Shown here piece after piece: positions 24,281 through 31,860 of a stretch of DNA of 32,428 nt. Position 1 is the first letter of the stretch. Each line of letters starts with the position of its first letter. Made by a program: the position numbers and the translations under genes. The notes below the pieces were generated by a model. It searched no databases. It was not told the origin of the DNA and saw nothing but the letters and a program-made list of their open reading frames with translations. Source of the stretch: Streptomyces sp. S.PB5 (GTDB lineage Bacteria > Actinomycetota > Actinomycetes > Streptomycetales > Streptomycetaceae); NCBI RefSeq assembly GCF_030403745.1, contig NZ_JAQMWP010000041.1:1-32428 (forward strand), in the 5' to 3' direction.

Positions 24281-24973
24281 GTGCGGATCTTGATCGCGGA
24301 TGACGAGGCGGCCATCCGGGATTCGCTGGAGCGGGTGCTCCAGGTCGAGGGTTACGACACCAGTACCGTCGCCAACGGTTTCGCCGTGCTCGACGGGGTC
24401 GGTGGGGCCAGTGGTGACACGCTGGATCTGCTGATCCTCGACGTGATGATGCCCCGCCTCGGCGGGTTGGAGACCTGCCGGCGGTTGCGGGCCGCGGGTC
24501 GGGATCTGCCGGTGCTGATGCTGACCGCCCGTGACCAGGTCTCCGACCGGGTCGCGGGGCTGGACGCGGGCGCCGACGACTACCTGCCCAAGCCGTTCGC
24601 CACCGAGGAGTTGCTGGCCCGGGTGCGGGCCCTGCTGCGCCGGCGCACGCCGACCGACGAGGAGTCGCAGATCCTGTCGTACGCCGACGTCCGGCTCGAT
24701 CCCGACAGATTCGAGGCGTGGCGGGGCGAGCGGCCGCTGCACCTGACCCGGACCGAGTTCTCCCTCCTGCAGGTCCTCGTGAGCAACGCGACCCGGGTCT
24801 TGACCCGCGACGCGCTGTTCGAGGCGATCTGGGGCTTCGGCATGAGCTCCACCGCCAACAACCTCCAGGTATACGTGAGTTACCTGCGCCGCAAGCTGGA
24901 GGCCGAGGGTGAGCCGCGATTGATCTACACGTTGCGCGGCCTGGGATACACGTTGCGGGAGACTCCTCCGTGA
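24281..24973 (+). CDS. OmpR-family response regulator
   Basis: This 230-residue regulator has a receiver domain with acidic residues 7-9 (IADDEA), phosphoacceptor Asp54 in LILDVMMPRLGG, Thr in LMLTARD and Lys in YLPKPF. A winged-helix OmpR/PhoB output domain follows (LTRTEFSLLQVLVSN, then NLQVYVSYLRRKLEAEGEPR and IYTLRGLGYTLRE). The GTG at 24281 begins the receiver directly, with GGAAGGGGG upstream. The stop overlaps the kinase start by four bases. With the kinase it resembles actinobacterial MprAB-type pairs. The convergent MMPL gene is a candidate target by position only. Confidence 0.94.
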   Translation: MRILIADDEAAIRDSLERVLQVEGYDTSTVANGFAVLDGVGGASGDTLDLLILDVMMPRLGGLETCRRLRAAGRDLPVLMLTARDQVSDRVAGLDAGADDYLPKPFATEELLARVRALLRRRTPTDEESQILSYADVRLDPDRFEAWRGERPLHLTRTEFSLLQVLVSNATRVLTRDALFEAIWGFGMSSTANNLQVYVSYLRRKLEAEGEPRLIYTLRGLGYTLRETPP

Positions 24974-26409
24974 GCAGGCCCGCCGGCCGGGAACCGCGCC
25001 GGCTGACCCGATGGTGGCGCCGGCGGTCCCTGCGGGCCAGGCTGACGGTGATCGCGGCGACGGCCATCGCGGTCAGCGTGTTCGTGGCCTTCCAGGTGGC
25101 CAGCGAGCTACTGGGCTGGGAGCTGCGGGACACCGTCGAGAATCAGCTGCGTGCCGACTCCCGCGTCCTGGCGACGGACGCGCAGCACGCCGGTCTGGCG
25201 CAGGTCCAGCTACCGCCGTATCCCGGATCCGGTCGGCTGGTGCGGGTCATCCTGCCCGACGGCTCGATCCGGACGCCGGCCGGCCAACCCGCGCTGCCCC
25301 CGGTCAGCGAGCACGCCGGGCGCGTGGCGCAGGGGGCGTCGGCCGACCTGATGGAGTCGAACGACAGCGACGAGGACGGCTACGTCATCTACACGCTGCG
25401 CGCGGGCGACGGCGCGGTCCAGGTGGCCCAAGTCGTCGACGACAGCCCGATCAACCAGTTCGGGTTCGGCATGCTGCTGATCGGGCTGCTCTGCGTGGTC
25501 GGCGGCGCCCTTGTCGGGCGGACCGTGGCACGGACCGGGCTGGCACCGATCGACCGGCTGACCGCCGCCGCAGTGCGTGTCGCGCACACCCGGGATCTCG
25601 ACGCCGACATCCCGGATGAGGGCGGTGGGGAGATCCGGCGGCTGATCCAGTCGATCAACGACATGCTCGCCGCGCTCCGCGACTCCCGCCGGGCCCAGCG
25701 GCTGCTCGCCGAAGACGCCGCCCACGAGCTCAAGACCCCGCTCACCAGCCTGCGCCTCAACGCCGAGCTGCTGATCCGGCTCGATCAGCGCGGCACCCTG
25801 GACAGCGCACTGCCGGCGGAGAGCCGGACCCGGCTGCTCAACGATCTCGGCGCCCAGGTGGCCGAGTTGAGCACCCTCGTCGCCGAGCTGACCGACCTGG
25901 CGCGCGGTGACGTCAGCGACGAGAGCACCGAGGTGCTCGACCTCGCCGACGTGGTGGCGGCCGCCGCGACCCGGGCGCGTTCCCGCGTGCCCGACATCGA
26001 GGTCGCGCTCGACGTGACGTCTGTGTGGGTGAGCGGGCGTCCCGCTGCGCTCGAGCGGGCGGTGCTCAACCTCATCGACAACGCCGGCAAGTGGTCCCCC
26101 GTGGACCAGCCGATCCAGGTCCGGCTCCGTGCCGAGGGCGCGTCGGCGGTGCTCGAGGTCGACGACGCCGGGCCGGGCATCGACGCCGCCGACGTACCGC
26201 GGGTGTTCGACCGGTTCTACCGTGCCGACAGCGCCCGGGCGTTGCCGGGATCCGGTCTGGGGCTGTCGATCGTGCAGCGGGTCGTCGACGCCCACGGCGG
26301 CCGGGCCACCGTCGCCCGCTCCGCACGCGGTGGCGCGCTGCTTCGGGTCGACCTTCCGGCCGCCCCGATCGCGCGGCTCACCGCCGGGGAGGACACCTCA
26401 GTGCGCTGA
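24970..26409 (+). CDS. sensor histidine kinase with HAMP domain
   Basis: This 479-residue kinase has a first membrane helix at about residues 24-46, an extracytoplasmic sensor of about 115 residues rich in Asp/Glu (SNDSDEDGY), and a second helix near 164-184. HAMP (RTGLAPIDRLTAAAVRVA) and the dimerisation helix with phosphoacceptor His252 (LAEDAAHELKTPLTSLRLN) follow. The ATPase domain has the N-box (VLNLIDNAGKWSP), G1 (VDDAGPGIDAAD) and G2 (GSGLGLSIVQRVVDAHGG). It starts at GTG 24970, overlapping the regulator stop. Its last codons fall within the first copy of the ~97-bp repeat, so the C-terminal tail (AGEDTSVR) may vary in relatives. Confidence 0.94.
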   Translation: MSRPAGREPRRLTRWWRRRSLRARLTVIAATAIAVSVFVAFQVASELLGWELRDTVENQLRADSRVLATDAQHAGLAQVQLPPYPGSGRLVRVILPDGSIRTPAGQPALPPVSEHAGRVAQGASADLMESNDSDEDGYVIYTLRAGDGAVQVAQVVDDSPINQFGFGMLLIGLLCVVGGALVGRTVARTGLAPIDRLTAAAVRVAHTRDLDADIPDEGGGEIRRLIQSINDMLAALRDSRRAQRLLAEDAAHELKTPLTSLRLNAELLIRLDQRGTLDSALPAESRTRLLNDLGAQVAELSTLVAELTDLARGDVSDESTEVLDLADVVAAAATRARSRVPDIEVALDVTSVWVSGRPAALERAVLNLIDNAGKWSPVDQPIQVRLRAEGASAVLEVDDAGPGIDAADVPRVFDRFYRADSARALPGSGLGLSIVQRVVDAHGGRATVARSARGGALLRVDLPAAPIARLTAGEDTSVR

Positions 26410-26653
26410 CCCGCCCCGGCGGCGCGGCGCAGGACAAGGCACGGGGCGGCCCTCGGGCATGGCCCTGCGCGGCTCATCGCCGGGGCAGGACACCGCGATG
26501 CGCCGACCCCAGCCCCGGCGCACGCCGCAGGACCAAAGGGCAGCAGCCATCGGGCAATGGCCCGCGCGGCCCACCACCGGGCAGGACACGGTCCGCCGGC
26601 CCCAGCCCCGGCCGCACGGCGCAGGACCAAAGAACGGCAGCCATCGGGCCCAT
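26371..26653 (+). repeat. threefold ~97-bp imperfect tandem repeat
   Basis: Three copies begin with GCGCGGCTCA or a close variant at 26371, 26467 and 26564 (periods 96 and 97). Each contains GGCAGGACAC or GGAGGACACC, then CCCAGCCCCGGC-like and GCGCAGGACCAAAG-like blocks, and in copies 2 and 3 GCAGCCATCGGGC. Copy 1 overlaps the last 13 codons of the kinase gene; copy 3 ends at the terminator hairpin. The copies have diverged by substitutions and small indels. No frame is conserved across all of them as a protein. Confidence 0.7.
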
Positions 26654-26654
26654 G

Positions 26655-26687
26655 AAAAAACCGGGACGGGCCTGGGGCCCGTCCCGG
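26655..26687 (-). terminator. intrinsic terminator of the second MMPL gene
   Basis: On the minus strand an 11-bp perfect stem (CCGGGACGGGC and its complement, 26661-26687) with a 5-base loop is followed by six U residues (A6 at 26655-26660 on the plus strand). It lies about 20 bp after the MMPL stop codon. This is the clearest factor-independent terminator in the window; the stem may also stop transcripts from the convergent kinase gene. Confidence 0.85.
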
Positions 26688-26708
26688 ATCTCGTGCGTGC
26701 CGCCGCGC

Positions 26709-28856
26709 TCAGCGTTGCAGCGCGGGCTCCTCGTCGTCGGCGAGCGGCTGTTGACCGTCCGGCAGCTGGGCCGCTGGACGGGACAGCCGGCTCGGCCACC
26801 ACATCCGCCGGCCGATCAGCAAGGTGAGGGCGGGCACCAGGACCGACCGCACCAGCAGGGCGTCGAGCAGCACGCCGAAGGCGACCAGGAACCCGACCTC
26901 GATCAGCATCACCAGCGGAAGTGTGGCGAGGACCGCGAACGTGGCCGCCAGGACCAGGCCTGCCGAGGTGATGACGCCACCGGTGGCCGAGAGGGCTTTG
27001 AGCATGCCCTCCCGGGTGCCGAGACGCACGGTCTCCTCCCGGGCCCGGCTGGCCAGGAAGATGTTGTAGTCGACGCCGAGCGCCACCAGGAACAGGAATG
27101 CCAGCAGCGGCACCGAGTAGTCGACACCCTTGAACCCGAGGATCGTGTCGAAGACGAACACGCTGCCGCCGAAGGCCGCGGCGAACGAGACGATCACGGT
27201 GGCCATCAGGACCAGCGGGGCCAGGATCGCGCGCAGCAGCAGCCCGAGGACGATCAGGACGACGACGAGCACCAGCGGGATCACCAGCTTCTCGTCGCGG
27301 CTGGTGGTCACCTCGGTGTCGAGGTTCTCCGCACTCGGCCCGCCGACGATCGCCTCCGCCCCGCTCACCGCGTGCACGGCGGTGCGTACCCGCAGAATCG
27401 TGTCGTACTCGGCGGGGGTGTCCGGCGCGTCCTTCGGGAACACGGAGATGTTGGCCCAGCCACCGCTGGTCTCCTCCGGGACGGCCAGGGCCACACCGCG
27501 AGTGTCCTTGACGATGTCGAGCACCCGCTCCTGGTGCGCCGGCCGCGTGAAGATCGTCATCGGCTGGCCGCCGAGCTCCGGGAAGTGCTGGCGCAGAACG
27601 GTGAAGCCGGTGACCGACTCCGGCGCGGACAGGAACTGGTCCTGCTCCCGCAGGGCGCCGGTGTTTCCCGCCAGCCCGAGGGCGAGTACGCCGAGGACTC
27701 CGAGCGAGCCGAGCGTCGCCACCCACCGGCGGCGGCTGATGGCGGTGCCGAGCCGTCCCCACAGCCCAGGCTTCTCCTCCACGGCCGTGCTGAACCGCGG
27801 GACGGCCGGCCAGAAGATCCGCCTGCCGAGCACCACGAGCACCGCGGGGAACAGCGTCAGCATGGCCACCAGCGCACACAGGATGCCGGCCGCACCGATC
27901 GGGCCCAACCCGCTGGTGCTGTTCAGGTCCGCGACGAGCAGGCAGAGCAGGCCCGCGACCACGGTGGCCGCGGACGCAACGATGGCCGGCGCCGCACCGC
28001 GCAGCGCGTGGACCATCGCGACCCGGACGTTCTCATGGTGGTGCAGTGCCTCCCGGTATCGAGCGATGAGCAACAGCGCGTAGTCCGTGCCGACGCCGAA
28101 CACCAGGATCGTCAGCAGCGCCGAGTTCTGGTCGTTGACCACGATGCCGAAGCCCTTGACGAGCAGGTAGACGGTCCCCATCGAGGTCAGTGCGGCCGCG
28201 CCGACGGCCACCAGCGGGATGATCCACAACACCGGGCTGCGGTAGGTGAGGATGAGCAGGAGCGTGACCACGGCGATGGTGGTGAGGAGGACCTGTACGT
28301 CGATGCCGTCGAAGACGGCGTCCATGTCGCCGTCGATCGCGCCCGGGCCGGTCACGTCGAGTTCCAGGCCGGAGGGGCGGTCCTTCGTGGCGTCACGCAA
28401 CGGGCCGACGATGGTCTCCGGTTCGCCGTAGGCCGTGCTCACCTCGAGGGTGAACATCATCGCCTTGCGGTCGGTGGAGGGGCTCGTCGGTGAGTCCTCG
28501 TCGTCCTCGGCGGCGGCTGTCGCCTTCGGCGGGTACCGCTTGGCAAGGGTGTCGTAGTGGCGCTCGACCGTCGCTCGGTCGGCCTCGGTCAGGCCGCCGG
28601 CGCGGTGGTACACGAAGACGAACGTGTTGCTGTCACCGTCGGGGAGACTGTCTTCCAGCACCGCCACCTTGGTGGACTCGGCGCTGGCCGGCAGTGTGTC
28701 CACGGCGCTGTCGGTGGTGACCGAGCTCAACTTTCCGCTCAGCGGCACCATGCCCGCCGCCAGCACCAGCCACAAGCCGATCACCAACCAGGGCACCCAC
28801 CGGCCGGCCAACCGACCGGCCGGCGCTTCCCCGGACGGCGCTGCGTTGACTGCCAT
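26709..28856 (-). CDS. MMPL-family transporter
   Basis: This 715-residue RND/MMPL exporter has the standard two halves. The first helix is VPWLVIGLWLVLAAGMV at about 25-42, followed by an extracytoplasmic domain with an acidic stretch (EDDEDSPTS) and helices 2-6 with GTDYALLLIARYREAL near residue 254. The second half has the domain PAHQERVLDIVKDTR and helices 8-12 with GVDYNIFLASRAREE near residue 592. The ATG at 28856 has GGAGG nine bases upstream; longer readings to 29171 run through the flavin monooxygenase remnant. It converges on the OmpR/HAMP-kinase pair and ends at a strong terminator. It is only distantly like the MMPL at 2817, so this is not a recent duplication. The substrate is unknown. 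Confidence 0.93.
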   Translation of the reverse strand: MAVNAAPSGEAPAGRLAGRWVPWLVIGLWLVLAAGMVPLSGKLSSVTTDSAVDTLPASAESTKVAVLEDSLPDGDSNTFVFVYHRAGGLTEADRATVERHYDTLAKRYPPKATAAAEDDEDSPTSPSTDRKAMMFTLEVSTAYGEPETIVGPLRDATKDRPSGLELDVTGPGAIDGDMDAVFDGIDVQVLLTTIAVVTLLLILTYRSPVLWIIPLVAVGAAALTSMGTVYLLVKGFGIVVNDQNSALLTILVFGVGTDYALLLIARYREALHHHENVRVAMVHALRGAAPAIVASAATVVAGLLCLLVADLNSTSGLGPIGAAGILCALVAMLTLFPAVLVVLGRRIFWPAVPRFSTAVEEKPGLWGRLGTAISRRRWVATLGSLGVLGVLALGLAGNTGALREQDQFLSAPESVTGFTVLRQHFPELGGQPMTIFTRPAHQERVLDIVKDTRGVALAVPEETSGGWANISVFPKDAPDTPAEYDTILRVRTAVHAVSGAEAIVGGPSAENLDTEVTTSRDEKLVIPLVLVVVLIVLGLLLRAILAPLVLMATVIVSFAAAFGGSVFVFDTILGFKGVDYSVPLLAFLFLVALGVDYNIFLASRAREETVRLGTREGMLKALSATGGVITSAGLVLAATFAVLATLPLVMLIEVGFLVAFGVLLDALLVRSVLVPALTLLIGRRMWWPSRLSRPAAQLPDGQQPLADDEEPALQR

Positions 28857-28942
28857 CACTAGCCTCCTACATACGGATTGCATCGCTTGTCTGGACGCCG
28901 ATTTCCTACCGAGCGAACCTGAGGCGACTGTTAATGTGCTGC

Positions 28943-29304
28943 TCAGGCCGGTTGGCCGCACCATGTGCCCAGCGCACGCACCAGCGTGGTGGCGTCGAGG
29001 TCCTGCCCGGTGGACAAGGCACGGGCGACCCAGCCGTCGGGCCGGATGAGCAACGCGTCGACGTCCACCCGGTCCGTGCGGGCGATGACGGTGTTGACCC
29101 GTCCCGTCCCGTCTACGCGGCTGCGGCGTCGCGGACCTCCGCGCGGTCGACGAGGTCGAGCAGGAGCCCACACCCCTTACGCAGCAGGTCTGCCGACCGG
29201 ATCACCGCGGTGTGACGACGAAGCCCGGGCGGGCCAGCAGTGACTCGCCCGCCACCAGCGAGCCGTCGTCGTATCCCTTGATCAGCACCCTCGGATCCTG
29301 TCAC
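28943..29304 (-). pseudogene. FAD-dependent monooxygenase, C-terminal remnant
   Basis: The frame ending at 28943 reads DRVDVDALLIRPDGWVARAL, then LDATTLVRALGTWCG, the C-terminal thioredoxin-like tail of aromatic-ring flavin monooxygenases. A one-base shift near 29115 separates it from CGLLLDLVDRAEVRDAAAA in the adjoining frame, which also fits the family (typical form VLLDLVDDAAVRAAA). Upstream to about 29300 another frame gives KGYDDGSLVAGESLLARPG. FAD-binding and catalytic parts are absent. Family assignment rests on the tail only. Confidence 0.42.
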
Positions 29305-29462
29305 CAGGCACTGACATGGTCCGACCCGGGATCGCTACGGGGCGCCGCCCTGTTACGGGACAAGTCTGAGGTGACGCCGGCCTGTGGGGCCCGACCCGCC
29401 GGCGGTGGCTGGCTGCCGCCGTCAGGGCTCGTGTCCCATACGCGATCTGGCAAGATCCGCTT

Positions 29463-29999
29463 GTGAGCCAATCCATCGTCACTTTGCGCAAGCTCGCGCT
29501 CAACGACTGGCAAACGGTGCACTCCTGGGCCAGCCTTGAGGAGGCTTGTCGCTACCAGCCCTGGGGGCCGAACACCGAGGACCAGACGCAAGCGTTCGTG
29601 CAAACCGCTGTCGCAGCCTGGTCGCACGCTCCTCAGCAGAGATTCGTCTACATCGCTCGCTTCGAGGACGAACTCGTCGGGATGGGTGAGCTGCACATTC
29701 GTAACCGTCGCCATCGGCAGGGCGAAATCGCCTACATCGTGCACCCGAGGGCCTGGGGGCGTGGCGTGGGCACGGCGATCGGACAAGAGCTTCTGTCGCG
29801 CGGGTTCGGGGAATTGGGGCTCCACCGGATCTATGCGACCTGCGACCCCCGCAATCTCGCGTCGTCTCGGTTGCTGGGCAGGCTCGGCATGACATACGAG
29901 GGGCGGCATCGGCACACCGCGTTGATCCGGGACGGCTGGCGGGACTCCGAGATGTTCAGCATCCTCGAAGCGGAATGGCGGCCGAGCCCTGGCGATTGA
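29463..29999 (+). CDS. GNAT-family N-acetyltransferase (RimJ/RimL-like)
   Basis: This 178-residue acetyltransferase fits the RimJ/RimL branch. It opens IVTLRKLALNDWQTVHSWAS, a typical substrate-side start. The acetyl-CoA motif A is IAYIVHPRAWGRGVGTAIGQ, with the R-G-x-G-x-A pyrophosphate loop. Motif B follows as RIYATCDPRNLASSRLLGRLG and the end is GMTYEGRHRHTALIRDGWRD. The start is a GTG at 29463. It is intact and alone. The acceptor (antibiotic, protein N-terminus or small amine) cannot be told from sequence. Confidence 0.92.
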   Translation: MSQSIVTLRKLALNDWQTVHSWASLEEACRYQPWGPNTEDQTQAFVQTAVAAWSHAPQQRFVYIARFEDELVGMGELHIRNRRHRQGEIAYIVHPRAWGRGVGTAIGQELLSRGFGELGLHRIYATCDPRNLASSRLLGRLGMTYEGRHRHTALIRDGWRDSEMFSILEAEWRPSPGD

Positions 30000-30156
30000 T
30001 TGTGATCTTGCTGGTGGGGGGCATGCGGGCAAGTACGCGGCCACCGTTGGTCATCAGCGTGTGAAGACAAACGATCACGCGGTGGCCGAAGGTCACAACG
30101 TGGACCCTGCCCGTCGGCAGGAGGCATTCGAGGGCCTGATGGACCGGATATCCGGA

Positions 30157-30612
30157 TCATCGGCATCTACACGTGGGCGTGGAAGGGTTGGTGACATCCC
30201 TGGGATCCGGACCCGAACACGGATCCCAGGGGCGTCCGCCTACACCGAGGCCGAGACGAACGGCGTGCCCCCGGGCGGCCCGGAGGATCTCCGGCCCGCC
30301 CGGGGGCACGCTCTCGTACTCCGAGTAGGCGGCACGGGCGAAGGGGTCCTTGGTCCGCTCGTGCTCGATGACCTTGACGGGCTTGAGTCTGCGGTCGCCC
30401 GCGATGCCCCGGATCACGTCGAGGACGTGCCGATGTCGACGCCGACGGGACAGCGCCAGCATTTCCCTGGCCTCGTCGTCCTGCATCCAGCCGACGACGA
30501 CCTGCCCCGAGAAGCCGGGCGTCCCCTTGGACGTGTTCCACGAAAACGACGGCACGGCGGGCTCTGTTACGTAGTCAGCAGAGTACGGGAGCACCGGTCG
30601 GGAGAACTCCAT
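30157..30612 (-). CDS. hypothetical protein with two strong hairpins in its 3' part
   Basis: This 151-residue ORF has good Streptomyces codon bias: MEFSRPVLPYSADYVTEPAV at the start, then GFSGQVVVGWMQDDEAREML, a basic helix (ALSRRRRHRHVLDVIRG) and HERTKDPFARAAYSEYESVP. I do not recognise a family. The ATG at 30612 is preferred; a GTG at 30642 is in frame but lacks a ribosome site. No signal peptide or membrane helix is seen. From about residue 100 the codons pass through two large inverted repeats (30265-30309 and 30198-30231), so the last third may be a recent extension. The opposite-strand ORF at 30061-30693 has poorer bias and looks like a shadow. Confidence 0.55.
   Translation of the reverse strand: MEFSRPVLPYSADYVTEPAVPSFSWNTSKGTPGFSGQVVVGWMQDDEAREMLALSRRRRHRHVLDVIRGIAGDRRLKPVKVIEHERTKDPFARAAYSEYESVPPGGPEILRAARGHAVRLGLGVGGRPWDPCSGPDPRDVTNPSTPTCRCR
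30198..30231. repeat. 12-bp-arm inverted repeat
   Basis: CCCTGGGATCCG at 30198-30209 and its exact complement at 30220-30231 flank a 10-base loop. It may act as a terminator stem for the plus-strand acetyltransferase or the minus-strand hypothetical gene. No U-tract follows on either side. Confidence 0.6.
30265..30309. repeat. 21-bp-arm near-perfect hairpin
   Basis: Arms of 21 bp at 30265-30285 and 30289-30309 pair with a single mismatch around a 3-base loop (GAT). The stem is very GC rich, with CCCCCGGGCGG at its base. It lies inside the minus-strand ORF 30157-30612 and only 33 bp from the other hairpin. Confidence 0.75.
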
Positions 30613-30703
30613 GAGGACCTTGGAGACCGGGGTCGGCTTCACACTGCGACGCTCATGCCTCCCGCGTGGTCAGGTGGTCGCGAGAGGCGGTAGCGTCCCC
30701 GCC

Positions 30704-31426
30704 ATGCTGGATGGCCTTGACGTCTCCGTGGTGCTGCGAGGCGGAGTGCGGACTCGCTCGCAAGCGTGGGACTTCGTGCGCTGGTACGCCGATGCATGGA
30801 TGGGTTGTCCCCTGCGGTTGGAAGACGGGTGTGTCGAAGAGGAGTTGGCAGCTGCGGAGGCTGATCTGGGCTTCCACCTTCCGGCTGCCCTGCGCGAGGG
30901 TTTTGCGCTGTTCGGCCGGCGGGACGATCTGACCCGCCAGCAGGACTCTCTGGTCCGGCCGGCTGAGCTCTACGTCGATGACGCCTTGAACGGTGTTCTG
31001 ATCTTCCGGCGCGAGAACCAGGACTGCGCGTACTGGGGGATTCCGCTGGATGAGATCGAGCAGGAGGATCCGCCGGTGGTGGTGGAATCATGCGAGGGCT
31101 GGATTCCCTTCCTCGATCGGATGTCCTTGGCCTGGGTGGAACTCGTGCTGAGTGAGTCGCTCTTGGGGGCGGACAGCCTCTACGACGCCTGCGAACTCCC
31201 GCATGTGCTGGTGCCGAGCCTCCACGCTCGCTATACGCGGGTGGACCTGCCTGACCACCCCATGTGGGCGAGCAAGGACGACTCGCCAATGCGCTGGTAC
31301 GCGGCTCCGGGGCGGCTGATGCGCCGGGACGGCATCGAGGACCCGTCATGGATCCACGTGCGTGGACGCACGCCTGCCGATCTCGAAGCCATTCGTGCTG
31401 AGCTCCCTGCGCCGTGGGTCTGCTGA
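30704..31426 (+). CDS. SMI1/KNR4 (SUKH)-like protein
   Basis: This 240-residue protein has a SUKH/SMI1-KNR4-like core: EEELAAAEADLGFHLPAALR and EGFALFGRRDDL, then LIFRRENQDCAYWGIPLDEI and EDPPVVVESCEG. In bacteria this fold is used by immunity proteins of contact-dependent or secreted polymorphic toxins, and by other binding proteins. No toxin gene lies beside it in the window. ATG 30704 is preferred; a longer frame from 30611 lacks family character and overlaps the divergent gene. The C-terminal part (HPMWASKDDSPMRWYAAPGR) is longer than the basic domain. Confidence 0.75.
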   Translation: MLDGLDVSVVLRGGVRTRSQAWDFVRWYADAWMGCPLRLEDGCVEEELAAAEADLGFHLPAALREGFALFGRRDDLTRQQDSLVRPAELYVDDALNGVLIFRRENQDCAYWGIPLDEIEQEDPPVVVESCEGWIPFLDRMSLAWVELVLSESLLGADSLYDACELPHVLVPSLHARYTRVDLPDHPMWASKDDSPMRWYAAPGRLMRRDGIEDPSWIHVRGRTPADLEAIRAELPAPWVC

Positions 31427-31429
31427 CCG

Positions 31430-31850
31430 CGCGCACGTCAACGACGCGGGCCCGTGCGTCATACAGGTCGAACAGGCCGTTATGCAGCCGGCACGAGGGA
31501 ACGTCCAAGAAGCCCCACATATAGCCGACGGCGGCCAGACGCCGGTTCTTGACGGTGCGGGCGACCACGACCTGGAGCACGCGTCACCGGTGCTGCGCCG
31601 GCGTAGGCCTGGAGGGCCTTGGCGTCGGTGATGCGTGTGCGGTCGTCGCCGGTCTCGGCCAGCGCCCGCGCACCCGACATGACCGACAGGTCGGGCAGGC
31701 TAGTGATGATCTGAGCGTCCGGGTGGGACAGGAAGGCTGCCTCCGTGGCGTAGACGAGGTTGTCGCTGCCCCTGCCTGCGTGGCATTGAGCTGCTGCAGG
31801 AGAGCCATGGACGCGGGCGTCGGCGGCGTCAGAGTCACTGCCCATCCAAC
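31430..31850 (-). pseudogene. IS110-family transposase, C-terminal remnant
   Basis: The minus strand reads YATEAAFLSHPDAQIITSLP, DLSVMSGARALAETGDDRTR and ALQAYAGAAPVTRAPGR, the Transposase_20 (IS116/IS110/IS902) region. The frame then shifts near 31580 to VARTVKNRRLAAVGYMWGFL and degenerates towards 31430. The N-terminal DEDD catalytic domain is missing. It lies between the SUKH-like gene and korB. Confidence 0.72.
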
Positions 31851-31860
31851 CACGGGGGTG

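Noticed and set aside
26371..26653. Repeat array considered as CRISPR.
   Set aside because: Units are ~97 bp, imperfect along their whole length and lack constant-repeat/variable-spacer structure; no cas genes are present.
26025..28493. An 822-codon open frame on the plus strand.
   Set aside because: It is antisense to the second MMPL gene and starts inside the kinase gene; its Gln/His/Arg/Asp-rich sequence is a GC-bias artefact.
30061..30693. A plus-strand ORF opposite the hypothetical gene.
   Set aside because: Codon bias favours the minus strand and the plus reading crosses both hairpins and the start region of the next gene.
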